64,000 nt of DNA from Pseudomonas sp. ACM7 (GCF_004136015.1 NZ_CP024866.1:6276861-6340860); one strand, 5' to 3'; counted from the stretch's first letter, positions 18,911-28,121 are shown. A program made the numbers and translations. The notes: a model not told the origin generated them from the sequence alone.

Positions 18911-19528
18911 ATGCCCGACGCCTATCTGCCCGCCACCGAGTTTCTATCGTCCATCGATGAGGACTGGCGCCGCCACATCGCCGCCATCGGCCCTTGCCTG
19001 CATCAGCCCCATGCGGCTCGCGATCCTTATGAGTCGCTGGTGCGGGCGATTGCCTACCAGCAACTGCATGCGAAGGCCGGGGATGCGATTGTCGGTCGGT
19101 TGCTGGCGTTGTTTGGGACGGGCGCGTTCCCGAGGCCTGAACAGATTCTGGCGACCGACTTCGATCAACTGCGCAGTTGCGGCTTTTCCGCCAGCAAGAT
19201 CGCGACCATTCAGGGCATTGCCCAAGCGGCGCTGGACGGTGTGGTGCCGGATTACGCCACGGCACTGGCCATGGATGATGAGGCGCTGATCGAGCGGTTG
19301 ATTACGCTACGTGGGGTTGGGCGCTGGACGGTTGAGATGTTGCTGATTTACAGCCTGGAACGGCCGGATATCTTGCCCGCCGATGATTTCGGGGTGCGTG
19401 AGGGATATCGGCGGATGAAGGGGTTGGAGGCGCAGCCCAATCGCAAGCAGATGATTGAGATCGGGTTGGCGTGGAGTCCATACCGGACGGTGGCGTCCTG
19501 GTATTTGTGGCGGATGACTGGCAAGTAG
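18911..19528 (+). CDS. AlkA-type DNA-3-methyladenine glycosylase
   Basis: A 205-residue HhH-GPD glycosylase. The helix-hairpin-helix is LRGVGRWTVEMLLIYSL and the catalytic Asp is the conserved one in LPADDFGVREG. The length matches the short AlkA/Mag1-type enzymes that lack the extra N-terminal domain of E. coli AlkA. It removes alkylated purines to begin base-excision repair. It follows the PEP-mutase-family gene by four bases and belongs with ada upstream. Confidence 0.88.
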   Translation: MPDAYLPATEFLSSIDEDWRRHIAAIGPCLHQPHAARDPYESLVRAIAYQQLHAKAGDAIVGRLLALFGTGAFPRPEQILATDFDQLRSCGFSASKIATIQGIAQAALDGVVPDYATALAMDDEALIERLITLRGVGRWTVEMLLIYSLERPDILPADDFGVREGYRRMKGLEAQPNRKQMIEIGLAWSPYRTVASWYLWRMTGK

Positions 19529-19550
19529 ACCGCGTTATCGTTCTTCGCGG

Positions 19551-19650
19551 GCAAGTCGAATCGTCGCACCGCCGCTCCCACAAGGTTCTTTGTGTACGCA
19601 ACATCTGTGCTCGACGCATAACCTGTGGGAGCGGGCTTGCTCGCGAAGGC
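19551..19650. repeat. Degenerate REP pair
   Basis: The right arm TGTGGGAGCGGGCTTGCTCG near 19624 is a good REP copy. The left arm near 19551-19582 (TTCGCGGGCAAG...CCGCTCCCACA) is a diverged inverted partner. It lies between convergent genes and may also help stop transcription. Confidence 0.6.
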
Positions 19651-19682
19651 GTCAGCACATTCAACACATCATCCAAGGCCAG

Positions 19683-20780
19683 TCATAACCCCGACTTCAA
19701 CCGACTAAACGCCCGAATCAAAGCCCGATTGAACGCCTTGCCATTGTCATTCTTGCTATACAACGAAGCCCTCACCTCAGCCGACGGATACGTCCCCGGG
19801 TCATTGCGAATCGCCGGATCAATCAAGCCGTCCGCCGCCGTAATCGCGTTGGCGTAGTGGATGGCGTCAGTGATCGGCGCAATCACCTCCGGCGTCATCA
19901 GATAATCCATCAACGCCAGCCCCGCTTGCGGGTGCGGCGCATCCTTGGGAATGACCATCGCGTCGAACCAGATCAACGTGCCCTCCTTCGGAATCCGATA
20001 ACTCAGCGTGAACGGCTTGTTCGCAGCCTCGGCCTGTCCCGCGGCGATGGCCACATTGCCGTTCCACGACATCGCGACGCAGGTGTTGCCATTGGCGAGG
20101 TCGCTGATGTTCAGGTCATTGTCGAAGTAGCGGATGTATGGCCGAATCTTCGCCAGTTGCTGTTCAGCCCGTTTCAGGTCATCGAGGTTCTGACGGTTGA
20201 TGTCCAGCCCCATGTACTTCATGACCGCGGCGAAAACCTCGTTGGGATCGTTGAGCAAACTCACCCCGCAATCGGCAAATTTCGACACCACCGCCGGGTC
20301 GAACAGCATCGCCCAACTGTCCCGTGGAGCGTCGGGCAGGCGCTTCTTGATTGCCTCTTCCTGATAGCCGATGCCGGTGGTGCCCCAAGCGTAGATCCCG
20401 GCGTAGCGATTACCCGGATCGAACGCCGCCATGTGCTGGCGGAACTCATCACCCACACCGGCAAAATGCGGCAGCTGTTGCGGATTCAGGGCTTGAATCG
20501 CACCGCTCTGGATCGCCCGGGACAAATGCTGGCCGGCGGTCAGCACCAGGTCGTAGCCGCTGCGGCCGGTGAGCAGTTTGGTCTCGACGGTTTCCAGGGA
20601 GTCGAAGTGGTCGGCCACCACGTGGATGCCGGTTTTCTTCTCGAAATTGGTCAGAGTGTCCGGGGCCAGGTACTCGCCCCAGATGTACAGATTGACCACC
20701 GGTTTGGCGGTGTCGGCAGCCTGCACACACAGGGGTGCAAGCACCAGCAATAACGCGTGAGTCAGTTTGTGCAGGCCCAT
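19683..20780 (-). CDS. Polyamine ABC transporter periplasmic binding protein (PotF-like)
   Basis: A 365-residue protein with a signal peptide (ALLLVLAPLCVQAA, cleavage near residue 21). The mature start VVNLYIWGEYLAPDTLTNFEK is the hallmark of PotD/PotF polyamine-binding proteins, and CVAMSWNGNVAIA follows later. No permease or ATPase gene is adjacent, so it must use a transporter encoded elsewhere or act as a sensor component. It starts three bases after the stop of the agmatine-deiminase-like gene, which supports a role in agmatine or putrescine uptake. Confidence 0.85.
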   Translation of the reverse strand: MGLHKLTHALLLVLAPLCVQAADTAKPVVNLYIWGEYLAPDTLTNFEKKTGIHVVADHFDSLETVETKLLTGRSGYDLVLTAGQHLSRAIQSGAIQALNPQQLPHFAGVGDEFRQHMAAFDPGNRYAGIYAWGTTGIGYQEEAIKKRLPDAPRDSWAMLFDPAVVSKFADCGVSLLNDPNEVFAAVMKYMGLDINRQNLDDLKRAEQQLAKIRPYIRYFDNDLNISDLANGNTCVAMSWNGNVAIAAGQAEAANKPFTLSYRIPKEGTLIWFDAMVIPKDAPHPQAGLALMDYLMTPEVIAPITDAIHYANAITAADGLIDPAIRNDPGTYPSAEVRASLYSKNDNGKAFNRALIRAFSRLKSGL

Positions 20781-20783
20781 TTT

Positions 20784-21908
20784 TCAAACTCCCTTTTTGT
20801 TGCAGGCACTGCCTGCGTACTGCGGCATGGTGATGCACGCGACGTTCCCGCCGCCGAGGAGGATTTCCCGGGAGTTTTCGATACCGACGATTGTGTGTTG
20901 CGGGAACAGTTCGGCGAGGGTCGCTTGCGCCGCCTGATCATGGCGATCGCCAAACAGCGGCACCACGATCGAGGAATTGCCGGCGTAATAGTTGATATAC
21001 GACGCGCAGATTTTCGTCCCGGCCTGACGGGTGTGCGTGCTGTCTTGCTGATCCAGGCCTTCGGCTTCTTCAGCGGTCCATTCCAGCACATCCGGTTGCG
21101 GCAGCTTGTGCACTTTCAGCTCGCGGCCACGGCTGTCGCGGGTGCTGCGCAGAATGTCGTAGGCCTCCTGGTAGATTTCCCATTGCGGATCATCGCGATT
21201 ATCGGTCCATTGCAGCACCACTTCACCGGGGCGCACGAAGCAGGCGAGATCGTCGACATGGCCGTCGGTTTCGTCGAATTTGCAGCCCCGTGGCAGCCAG
21301 ATGATTTGCTCGGCGCCGAGGTAATCGGTCAATCGCCGGGTGACTTCGTCCTTGCCCAGGTGCTGGTTGCGATTGCGGTTGAGCAGGCATTGTTCGGTGG
21401 TGAGAATGCTGCCCTGGCCGTCACTCTGGATACCGCCCAGCTCGGCAATCAGCGGCGCGCGGTAGCGGTCGAACCATTCAATTTCGAGGATTTTGCTGGC
21501 GATCTGGTCGTCCTTGTCCCACGGGTAATACAAGCCGCCATCGAGGCCGCCGTATGCGTTGAACTCGAAGTCCACGCCGCGCACCTCACCGCTGTCGTCG
21601 TTGACCACAAAGCATGGGCCACTGTCCCGAAACCAGGTGTCGTTGCAGGTCATTTCCACCACCCGCACTTGAGGTGGCAATTGGCGGCGAGCGGTGGCGA
21701 ACTGCGCGGCGGACGCGCACACGGTGACCGGTTCGCTCCGGGAGATGGCAGTGACGATCTGCACCCAGACTTTCTGCGCAGGCTTGGCACCATTGCGCCA
21801 GACATCGGTGCGCTCCGGCCAGCCGAGCCAGCAACCGGACTTGGTTTCGAATTCGCCAGGCAAACGGAAACCATCGAGTTTGGGGGTGGAGTCGAGCAAA
21901 CGTGCCAT
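20784..21908 (-). CDS. Agmatine deiminase-family protein
   Basis: A 374-residue member of the guanidine-modifying (peptidyl-Arg-deiminase-type) family. Catalytic elements are visible: WFRDSGPCFV, the acidic AELGG, the His-Asp pair in ETDGHVDD, and the nucleophile Cys in LGGGNVACITMPQ close to the C-terminus. Compared with classical AguA, the segment usually read as EGGSIHVDG is ELGGIQSDG and the Cys is preceded by Ala where His is usual, so substrate preference may differ. The ATG at 21908 has a GAGG site. It is transcribed with the polyamine-binding protein gene. Agmatine hydrolysis to N-carbamoylputrescine is the likely but unproven reaction. Confidence 0.83.
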   Translation of the reverse strand: MARLLDSTPKLDGFRLPGEFETKSGCWLGWPERTDVWRNGAKPAQKVWVQIVTAISRSEPVTVCASAAQFATARRQLPPQVRVVEMTCNDTWFRDSGPCFVVNDDSGEVRGVDFEFNAYGGLDGGLYYPWDKDDQIASKILEIEWFDRYRAPLIAELGGIQSDGQGSILTTEQCLLNRNRNQHLGKDEVTRRLTDYLGAEQIIWLPRGCKFDETDGHVDDLACFVRPGEVVLQWTDNRDDPQWEIYQEAYDILRSTRDSRGRELKVHKLPQPDVLEWTAEEAEGLDQQDSTHTRQAGTKICASYINYYAGNSSIVVPLFGDRHDQAAQATLAELFPQHTIVGIENSREILLGGGNVACITMPQYAGSACNKKGV

Positions 21909-22008
21909 GGTCAAACCTCATCAGCGGGGATTGGAATAACCACAGGCTACGGTCGCGGGCGCCCTCCTCGCCAACGAGGATTATTTCGGAATACTTGAAT
22001 TCAATTCA

Positions 22009-22893
22009 TCAATCGATCAGCTGATCGTTGAACCATTCCAGCATCTGCGCCACTGCCGGGCGCTCCAGCCGCACCCGCTCACACACCAGCGCATATTGGC
22101 CGAGTGCAGTCATGCTCGAGGTGAACGGCCGGACCAGACGACCACTTTGCAAATCCTCCTGCGCGGTCAAGTTATCGCCCATGGCCACGCCCTGCCCTTG
22201 GGCCGCTGCTTCCAGCGCCAAACCGGCGTGGGCGAAATACAGCTGCCGTTCCGGGCGCTGATCACCGGCATGGCTGGTGAGCCACGCGGTCCAGGTCTTG
22301 CCGTCTTGATCGTCGTGCAGCAGGCAGTGACGCGCCAGATCCTTCGGGGTTTTCAACGTGCCCTGGTTGAACAGTCCGGGGCTGCACACCGGGAAGAACT
22401 GCAACGCCGGCAACGGCCGGACGAAGTACGCGCTGCTGTCCACCGGGCCGGTGCCGTAAGTGATCGCAAGGTCGATGTCTTCGCCCGGCGCCGTGGCGTC
22501 GATCGGTTGTTCATAGAGGTGCAAAGTGATGTGCGGATAGCGCGCGTAAAAATCCGCCAGGCGACTCATCAACCACTTTTGCGCCAGCTCGGCAGTGACC
22601 GCCAGGCGCAACACCGCCAGCGATGACGGGTCACGCAGTTCATCACAGGCATCGCCGATCAGTTCGAAGGCCTGCTGCAGGCTTTGCATCAGGCGCCCGG
22701 CGGCCATCGTCGGGCGAATCTGCCGGCCTTCACGGATGAACAACGTCACGCCCAATTGCTCTTCGAGCTGTCGAATCTGATGGCTGACCGCGCTGTCGGT
22801 GACGCACAACTCCGCCGCTGCCCGGCCGAAATGGGCGTGACGGGCGGCGCATTCGAAGGTTCTGAGTGCTGCTAAAGAAGGCAGTCGTCGCAT
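22009..22893 (-). CDS. LysR-family regulator, GcvA-like
   Basis: A 294-residue LysR protein of the GcvA subgroup. It opens with RRLPSLAALRTFECAARH, then the helix-turn-helix ELCVTDSAVSHQIRQLEEQLG and LFIREGRQI, followed by an effector domain. It lies upstream of the agmatine-deiminase-like gene on the same strand with a 100-bp gap, so it may regulate that operon. Confidence 0.9.
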   Translation of the reverse strand: MRRLPSLAALRTFECAARHAHFGRAAAELCVTDSAVSHQIRQLEEQLGVTLFIREGRQIRPTMAAGRLMQSLQQAFELIGDACDELRDPSSLAVLRLAVTAELAQKWLMSRLADFYARYPHITLHLYEQPIDATAPGEDIDLAITYGTGPVDSSAYFVRPLPALQFFPVCSPGLFNQGTLKTPKDLARHCLLHDDQDGKTWTAWLTSHAGDQRPERQLYFAHAGLALEAAAQGQGVAMGDNLTAQEDLQSGRLVRPFTSSMTALGQYALVCERVRLERPAVAQMLEWFNDQLID

Positions 22894-22970
22894 GAGTTTC
22901 AGCCCCAGTGATGAAGGCGCTCATGCTGCCTTGGTCATTTGCGGGCGTCCAGCGGGACCGCGTTATCGTT

Positions 22971-23065
22971 CATCGCGAGCAAGCTCGCTCCCACATTTGA
23001 TCTAAGTCGTTCACAGAGTTTGTGTTCACAGGAGATCCCCTGTGGGAGCGAGCTTGCTCGCGATG
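22971..23065. repeat. REP pair (REPIN), GTGGGAGCGAGC class
   Basis: Perfect 25-bp inverted arms at 22971-22995 (CATCGCGAGCAAGC...) and 23041-23065, with a 45-bp spacer. It occupies the 280-bp gap between the divergent LysR and thioesterase genes; nothing else is recognised in that gap. Confidence 0.85.
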
Positions 23066-23173
23066 AGGCCAGCACATTCACCACAAATCCAACGCCCCAT
23101 CACCCTCCCTTATCCACCATGACTTCCCCCCAAACCCGGCGCATGTTGAATCTCTCAATCGGAGGGATTCGCC

Positions 23174-23578
23174 ATGCTCAACACACTCAAACAGATCAAC
23201 TCAACCTCAGCCTTTAACCGCTGGGCCGGTTTCGAAGTCACTCGCGCCGAGAGCGGCGAAGCCGAGCTCACCATGGCTTTTCGCGAGAGCGATATGGCGC
23301 AGTACGCAGGCTTCCTGCACGCCGGACTGATCGGCGCGCTGCTCGACACAGCCTGCGGATTCGCAGCCGGAACGGTCGCCGGCAACGTGCTAGCATCGCA
23401 TTTTTCAGTGAGCTGCCTGGCACCCGCCATCGGCGAAGTGTTCATCGCTCGGGGTCAGGTGGTGAAGGCTGGCAAGAAGCAGGTGTTTGCCCGCGCCGAG
23501 TTGTTTGCGCAAACCGGCGATCAACTGAAACTGGTGGCGACCGGCGATGCGATTCTCGTACCGGTCGAGGGGCGCTGA
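23174..23578 (+). CDS. PaaI-family hotdog thioesterase
   Basis: A 134-residue single-hotdog protein. The conserved segment YAGFLHAGLIGALLDTACGFAA includes the GxxHGG-like turn and the catalytic Asp of PaaI-type thioesterases. A TCGGAGGG ribosome site lies upstream of the ATG. It hydrolyses an acyl- or aryl-CoA thioester; the substrate is not evident. It is followed by an unrelated GFA gene. Confidence 0.85.
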   Translation: MLNTLKQINSTSAFNRWAGFEVTRAESGEAELTMAFRESDMAQYAGFLHAGLIGALLDTACGFAAGTVAGNVLASHFSVSCLAPAIGEVFIARGQVVKAGKKQVFARAELFAQTGDQLKLVATGDAILVPVEGR

Positions 23579-23624
23579 AGGTCTAGGCTGTCTTGGGTAA
23601 GTTCCAGACCCGTCGGAGGTTCCC

Positions 23625-24113
23625 ATGCAGCTCGAAGGTTCCTGCCATTGCGGCGCAGTGTCGTTCAGTTTGACCAGCGCCCACCCCTACCCGTATCAAC
23701 GTTGCTACTGCTCGATCTGCCGCAAGACCCAGGGCGGTGGCGGCTACTCGATCAACCTGGGTGGCGATGCCGGCAGCCTGAAGGTGCGCGGTCGCAAGCA
23801 CATTGCGATTTATCACGCACGACTCAAGGAAGAAGGCGATAAACGCGCCCACAGCAGCACCGCCGAGCGGCACTTCTGTTCTCTGTGTGGCTCAGGCTTG
23901 TGGCTGTTCAGCCCGGACTGGCCGGAACTGATTCACCCGTTTGCCTCTGCCATCGACACCCCGCTGCCGGTGCCACCGGAGCACACGCACTTGATGCTCG
24001 GTTCCAAGGCGACGTGGGTGGCAGTCGAGGCGCATCCTGGGGATCAGCAGTTCGACATTTATCCCGAAGAGTCCATCGCCGAGTGGCATGAGCGCCTGGG
24101 TTTGAGCCGCTAA
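23625..24113 (+). CDS. GFA-family zinc protein
   Basis: A 162-residue protein with the zinc-binding cysteines of the glutathione-dependent formaldehyde-activating family: CHCGAVSF near residue 8, CYCSICRKTQG near residue 30 and FCSLCGSGLW near residue 90. It carries one GFA domain. The family name is historical and most members have no known reaction. The ATG follows a CGGAGG site. Confidence 0.87.
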   Translation: MQLEGSCHCGAVSFSLTSAHPYPYQRCYCSICRKTQGGGGYSINLGGDAGSLKVRGRKHIAIYHARLKEEGDKRAHSSTAERHFCSLCGSGLWLFSPDWPELIHPFASAIDTPLPVPPEHTHLMLGSKATWVAVEAHPGDQQFDIYPEESIAEWHERLGLSR

Positions 24114-24213
24114 GCCGGTTCACAGTCTTTGACAGTTTCCCGACAAAGCTGTCAAAGATTGCTGGCCGGCAGCCGCCTAGCATGGGCGCATCCAAACTCC
24201 CTCGGGTGCTCCC

Positions 24214-25002
24214 ATGTTTCGCTCGCTATGTCTGTCGTTGACTTCGCTTTGCCTGCTCATTCCCACTGACTCTTTGCGCGCTGAAGACTGGCGCTACACC
24301 TTGCGGGCCGGTGCAGCCAGCGTGCCCCGTTACAGCGGCAGTGACGAACGCGTGGTGGCGCCGCTGCTGGGCGGTGAAATCGTCAGCCCTTACGGATTCT
24401 TCCTGGACACTGAAAAGGGTCTGGGCTGGGCGTTTGACGAGAACGACTTCGGCCTCAGCGTGCACATCGGCGCCAGTGATGTGCGCAAGGATCGCAAGAC
24501 CGGGTTCAAAGGTTCGGATGAGCTGAACGGCATGGGCTCGATCAAGTCGCGCCCGGCGCTGGGGCTCGACGGGACTTACCACATGGGGCCGATTATTCTC
24601 GGTGCGAGCTTTGAGCATGCATTGGAAAAAGACGATGACGATCATGACACCGGCTCGGCCTGGAACCGGTTGAAACTGAGCATCAGCGCGCCGTTTTATG
24701 AAGGTGACTATGGCAAGGTCGTGGGCAGCCTCAATAGCCAGTTTGGTGACAGTAATTACGTGCGCACCTGGTACGGCGTCAGCGATGCCCAAGCGTCGCG
24801 TAGTCGGTTCAGGGCTTATGACACGCAGGGCGGGCTGGTGAGTCGCGGGGCGGATTTGACTTGGACAGTGCCCGTCAATGATCAGTGGAGTGTTTCGACG
24901 GTGCTGGCGGTGCAGTATTTGGCGAATGATGCGGCGGACAGTCCGATTGTTGAGCGGCGGATGCAGACATCGTTGGCTGGGCAGGTGGCATACACCTTTT
25001 GA
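24214..25002 (+). CDS. MipA/OmpV-family outer-membrane protein
   Basis: A 262-residue protein with a signal peptide ending near RAEDW, then a beta-barrel with YTLRAGAASVPRYSGSDE at the mature start and a C-terminal aromatic residue (AYTF), as outer-membrane proteins have. MipA-type proteins act as scaffolds for peptidoglycan enzymes or as small porins. The convergent two-component system at 25114-27108 may control it, since this pairing recurs in Pseudomonas. Confidence 0.85.
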   Translation: MFRSLCLSLTSLCLLIPTDSLRAEDWRYTLRAGAASVPRYSGSDERVVAPLLGGEIVSPYGFFLDTEKGLGWAFDENDFGLSVHIGASDVRKDRKTGFKGSDELNGMGSIKSRPALGLDGTYHMGPIILGASFEHALEKDDDDHDTGSAWNRLKLSISAPFYEGDYGKVVGSLNSQFGDSNYVRTWYGVSDAQASRSRFRAYDTQGGLVSRGADLTWTVPVNDQWSVSTVLAVQYLANDAADSPIVERRMQTSLAGQVAYTF

Positions 25003-25026
25003 CGATGCGGTGTTGCTGATGGCCCT

Positions 25027-25091
25027 ATCGCGAGCAAGCTCGCTCCCACAGGGGAATGCATTTCAAATGTGGGAGCGAGCTTGCTCGCGAT
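25027..25091. repeat. REP pair, GTGGGAGCGAGC class
   Basis: Perfect 24-bp inverted arms at 25027-25050 and 25068-25091 with a 17-bp spacer. It lies between the convergent mipA-like gene and the histidine kinase gene and could form a strong hairpin in both transcripts. Confidence 0.85.
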
Positions 25092-25113
25092 GGCGTCAGT
25101 TAGAACAACACAA

Positions 25114-26400
25114 TTAATCCTGGTGTGCCCAGGTCATGCGAAATGACGCCCCGCCCCACGGCGAGTCTGCCACTTCCACTTGCCCGCCATGGGATTGCGA
25201 CACCCGCCGCACCAGCGCCAGGCCCAGGCCGAAGCCGCCAGTGCGGCGGTCGCGGCTGGCGTCCAGGCGCGAGAACGGTTCGAAGATTTTCTCCCGCCCG
25301 TCCATCGGCACACCCGGCCCGTCGTCGTTGACCCGCACTTCGTAGTGATCACCGGAGCGCACCAACGACACTTCCACCCGCTCATCGGCATAACGAATGG
25401 CATTGCGCAGCAGGTTGATCACCGCCCGGGCCATGAAACGCGGCTCGATGCGGACCTCATCGACCTGACACTCGACAATCAGCAATTGCACGCCGGCGGC
25501 TTCGGCTTCCAGCGCGACGCTGCCGACCACGCTGTCGAGCCAACTGCTGGCCTGAATGTTTTCCCGAGTGATCACCGTGGCGCCGCGCTCGAGGCTGGCA
25601 TAGGTGAGCAGTTCGGACACCATCTCTTCCAGTTCGCCGAGGTCGGCGTACATGTCAGCAATCAGTTCACGGTTCTGGGTTGGATCGGGTTGCTGCTTGA
25701 GCTGGTCAAGCTCGAACGACAGCCGGGCAATCGGCGTACGCAGTTCATGGGACACCGCGTTGGTCAGCTCGCGCTGATTGGCAATCAGGCCTTCGATGCG
25801 CGCCGCCATCAGGTTGAAGTGTTCGGCCAGGTCGCGGATGTTCGAGCGCTTGGAAAGCTGGATCCGCGACGACAGATCGTTATCGCCAAAACGCTCGGCC
25901 GCCAGACGCAGTTTTTCCAGATCGCGCCAGTGCGGCCGTACCCAGAAAAGCAACACGAAACCGATCATCACCGCGATCATCAGATAGGCCGCGGCAATGT
26001 AGAACGGCATCAGGCTCGGTTCGGCCGGCAGCTTGATGCTGAGCAGTTGCGAACCGTCGTCAATGCGCGAGATGAACTGCGTGTATTTGTCGCGAATCAC
26101 CAGCAGGCCCTGGGCCAACTCGGCTTTCTCCTGCTCGGTCAGGGACAATTGATAGGTCTCGACCAGGGTCAGGCCCAAGCCGTAGTGGGGGCGCACCGCT
26201 TCCAGTTGTCGCTCCCGGGCCGAACCGTCCAGGCCGTGCAACTGCTCGGCCAGCGACCAGGCCTGGCCACGCACCGCCTCTCGGTTGTAGCTCTGCATCT
26301 GACCGTCGAGCAGCGCATCGAACGTGCGCTCGACGGTTTGCAGCCCCAGCACCAGGCCCACCGTCATCACCAGAAACAACCCCAAAAATAACCGCAGCAT
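25114..26400 (-). CDS. Sensor histidine kinase, RstB-like
   Basis: A 428-residue kinase. It has an N-terminal membrane helix (LFLGLFLVMTVGLVLG), a periplasmic sensor of about 115 residues, a second helix near residue 140, a HAMP segment, and a dimerisation box with the phospho-acceptor His in SHELRTPIARL. ATP-binding motifs are NLLRNAIRYAD, DDGPGVP and GGFGLGLALVRRV. Its ATG touches the stop of the response regulator gene, so the two are translationally coupled. Confidence 0.92.
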   Translation of the reverse strand: MLRLFLGLFLVMTVGLVLGLQTVERTFDALLDGQMQSYNREAVRGQAWSLAEQLHGLDGSARERQLEAVRPHYGLGLTLVETYQLSLTEQEKAELAQGLLVIRDKYTQFISRIDDGSQLLSIKLPAEPSLMPFYIAAAYLMIAVMIGFVLLFWVRPHWRDLEKLRLAAERFGDNDLSSRIQLSKRSNIRDLAEHFNLMAARIEGLIANQRELTNAVSHELRTPIARLSFELDQLKQQPDPTQNRELIADMYADLGELEEMVSELLTYASLERGATVITRENIQASSWLDSVVGSVALEAEAAGVQLLIVECQVDEVRIEPRFMARAVINLLRNAIRYADERVEVSLVRSGDHYEVRVNDDGPGVPMDGREKIFEPFSRLDASRDRRTGGFGLGLALVRRVSQSHGGQVEVADSPWGGASFRMTWAHQD

Positions 26401-27108
26401 TTACAACTCCCACGCAAACGGATTGAACAGGTAACCCTTGCCCCAGACGGTCTTGATGCACACCGGTTCTCGAGGGTTGTCCTTGAGCTTGCCTCGGAGC
26501 TTGCTGATGTAGACGTCAACGCTGCGGTTGAGACCGTCGAAGGCAATACCGCGCATGCGGTTGAGGATGTCGTCGCGGGACAGAATCTTGCCGGCGGCGC
26601 TGGCCAGCAACCACAGCAGTTCGAACTCCATGGTGGTGAGTTCGATGCCCTCACCCGCCAGCCGCACTTCCCGGCAGCTACGGTCGATGCTCAGATGGCC
26701 GAATTCCAGCGCGCTGCACACGCCACTGTCTGGCGTCTGGCGGCGTTGCAAGGCGCGTAACCGGGCCAGCAGAACCGGCGGTTTGATCGGTTTGATCACG
26801 TAGTCATCGGCGCCGGATTCCAGCCCGAGAATGTGATCAAGGTCATCTTCCTTGGCGGTAAGAATGACGATCGGCGTGTCGGATACGCTGCGGATCTCGC
26901 GGCACACGTGCAGACCGCTCTGGCCCGGCAGCATCAGGTCGAGCACGACGACTTTCGGTTTGAATTCGAGGAACGCGGCCAATGCGAGGTCGCCGCGATG
27001 CACCTGCAGCACCTCAAAACCGTGTTGGGACAGGAAATGCGCGATCAGCCCGGAGAGCTTTTCGTCGTCTTCCACCAGCAGTACTTTGCCAAAACCCAGG
27101 TTATCCAT
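26401..27108 (-). CDS. OmpR-family response regulator, RstA-like
   Basis: A 235-residue regulator. The receiver domain has LLVEDDEKL, the phosphorylated Asp in VVVLDLMLPGQSG, and the Lys in YVIKPIKP. The C-terminal winged helix has LTTMEFELLWLLAS and RSVDVYISKLRGKL. The start at 27108 (MDNLGF) puts the receiver at the usual distance; the frame extends upstream to 27189 without support. It is the first gene of the pair with the histidine kinase. A small acid- or Mg-type stress regulon, including the mipA-like gene, is likely. Confidence 0.92.
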   Translation of the reverse strand: MDNLGFGKVLLVEDDEKLSGLIAHFLSQHGFEVLQVHRGDLALAAFLEFKPKVVVLDLMLPGQSGLHVCREIRSVSDTPIVILTAKEDDLDHILGLESGADDYVIKPIKPPVLLARLRALQRRQTPDSGVCSALEFGHLSIDRSCREVRLAGEGIELTTMEFELLWLLASAAGKILSRDDILNRMRGIAFDGLNRSVDVYISKLRGKLKDNPREPVCIKTVWGKGYLFNPFAWEL

Positions 27109-27257
27109 AACGCCCGTCTGCCAACCCTTGTGTGAAGTGGCCGGCATTATGGCGTCAAACGGTGACCGGACGGTTATCGCAGGCAGCAAAAACCGGCCAC
27201 GGGGGCCGGTTTTCGGAGATGTTTCATTCTTTTAAGAGTTTTTAACAATTCAGACGT

Positions 27258-27348
27258 AAAAGATCGCAGCCTCGTTTCACTCGACAGCTCCTACAGGAAA
27301 TGCACTCCAATGTAGGAGCTGTCGAGTGAAACGAGGCTGCGATCTTTT
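27258..27348. repeat. Perfect 38-bp inverted repeat, GATCGCAGCC class
   Basis: Arms 27258-27295 and 27311-27348 are perfect reverse complements with a 15-bp spacer. The core reads GATCGCAGCCTCG ... CAGCTCCTACA. It lies between miaE and the response regulator gene. It belongs to a second palindrome family shared with 28995-29067. Confidence 0.85.
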
Positions 27349-27353
27349 GATCT

Positions 27354-27962
27354 TCACGCCGCGGTTGGCACACCGCTGTGGAAACGAAACTCCACATCCG
27401 GCGACTCGATCAGCTCCTGCTCGGCGGCGCGGACCTTGTCGATCACCTGGGCGATGTCCTTGGCGTCACCGTACTGGTAGGCCAGTTTCAGGTAACCCTG
27501 GAAATGCCGGGCCTCGCTTTTCAGCAGGCCAAAGTAGAACTTGCCCAGCTCTTCGTCCAGATGCGGCACCAGCGCTTCAAAACGCTCGCAGCTACGCGCT
27601 TCGATAAAGGCGCCGACCACCAGGGTGTCCACCAGTTTGACCGGCTCGTGGCTACGCACCACTTTGCGCAGGCCCGAGGCGTAGCGCCCGGCAGACAGCT
27701 GACGCAGCTCGATCTTGCGCTTTTTCATCAGGCGCATGACCTGTTCGTGGTGCACCAGTTCTTCCCGGGCCAGACGCGACATCAGGTTGATCAGATCGAC
27801 GTGGGAGTGATACTTGGCGATCAGGCTCAACGCGGTACTGGCGGCCTTGAATTCACAGCTTTTGTGATCGATCAGCAGGGTTTCCTGATCAGCCAGCGCG
27901 GCCTGAACCCAGCCATCGGGGGTGCGGCAGCCGAGGAACTCGTGAATTTCGGGAAGGATCAT
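27354..27962 (-). CDS. miaE: tRNA-(ms2io6A37) hydroxylase MiaE
   Basis: A 202-residue ferritin-like diiron enzyme. Iron ligands are in CEFKAAS, REELVHHEQV, EARSCERF and SEARHFQGY. It hydroxylates the isopentenyl group of ms2i6A37 in tRNAs that read UNN codons. The ATG at 27962 is preferred to a TTG eight codons earlier. The sequence is very typical of the pseudomonad form. Confidence 0.9.
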   Translation of the reverse strand: MILPEIHEFLGCRTPDGWVQAALADQETLLIDHKSCEFKAASTALSLIAKYHSHVDLINLMSRLAREELVHHEQVMRLMKKRKIELRQLSAGRYASGLRKVVRSHEPVKLVDTLVVGAFIEARSCERFEALVPHLDEELGKFYFGLLKSEARHFQGYLKLAYQYGDAKDIAQVIDKVRAAEQELIESPDVEFRFHSGVPTAA

Positions 27963-28121
27963 GGGGCTCACGGATAAGAGGTTCAAATCGAAGGGCGCCG
28001 ATTATACCGGCCTGCCGGCAGACCACCAGTCGCGACCGTTGATATACATCAAGTCCCGAATGGCCGGGCAGCAACTATAGTTGTCCAACGCAGTATTTTT
28101 TACTTCATGGAGATCCCGATC

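Noticed and set aside
20757..21998. Long open frames opposite agmatine deiminase (20757-21998), the histidine kinase (25180-26391), the OprD gene (45104-46429), the LivG gene (52730-53782), the opine dehydrogenase (56543-57460) and the reductase (60668-61936)
   Set aside because: Each lies entirely over a gene with clear family motifs on the other strand, so they are antisense shadows.
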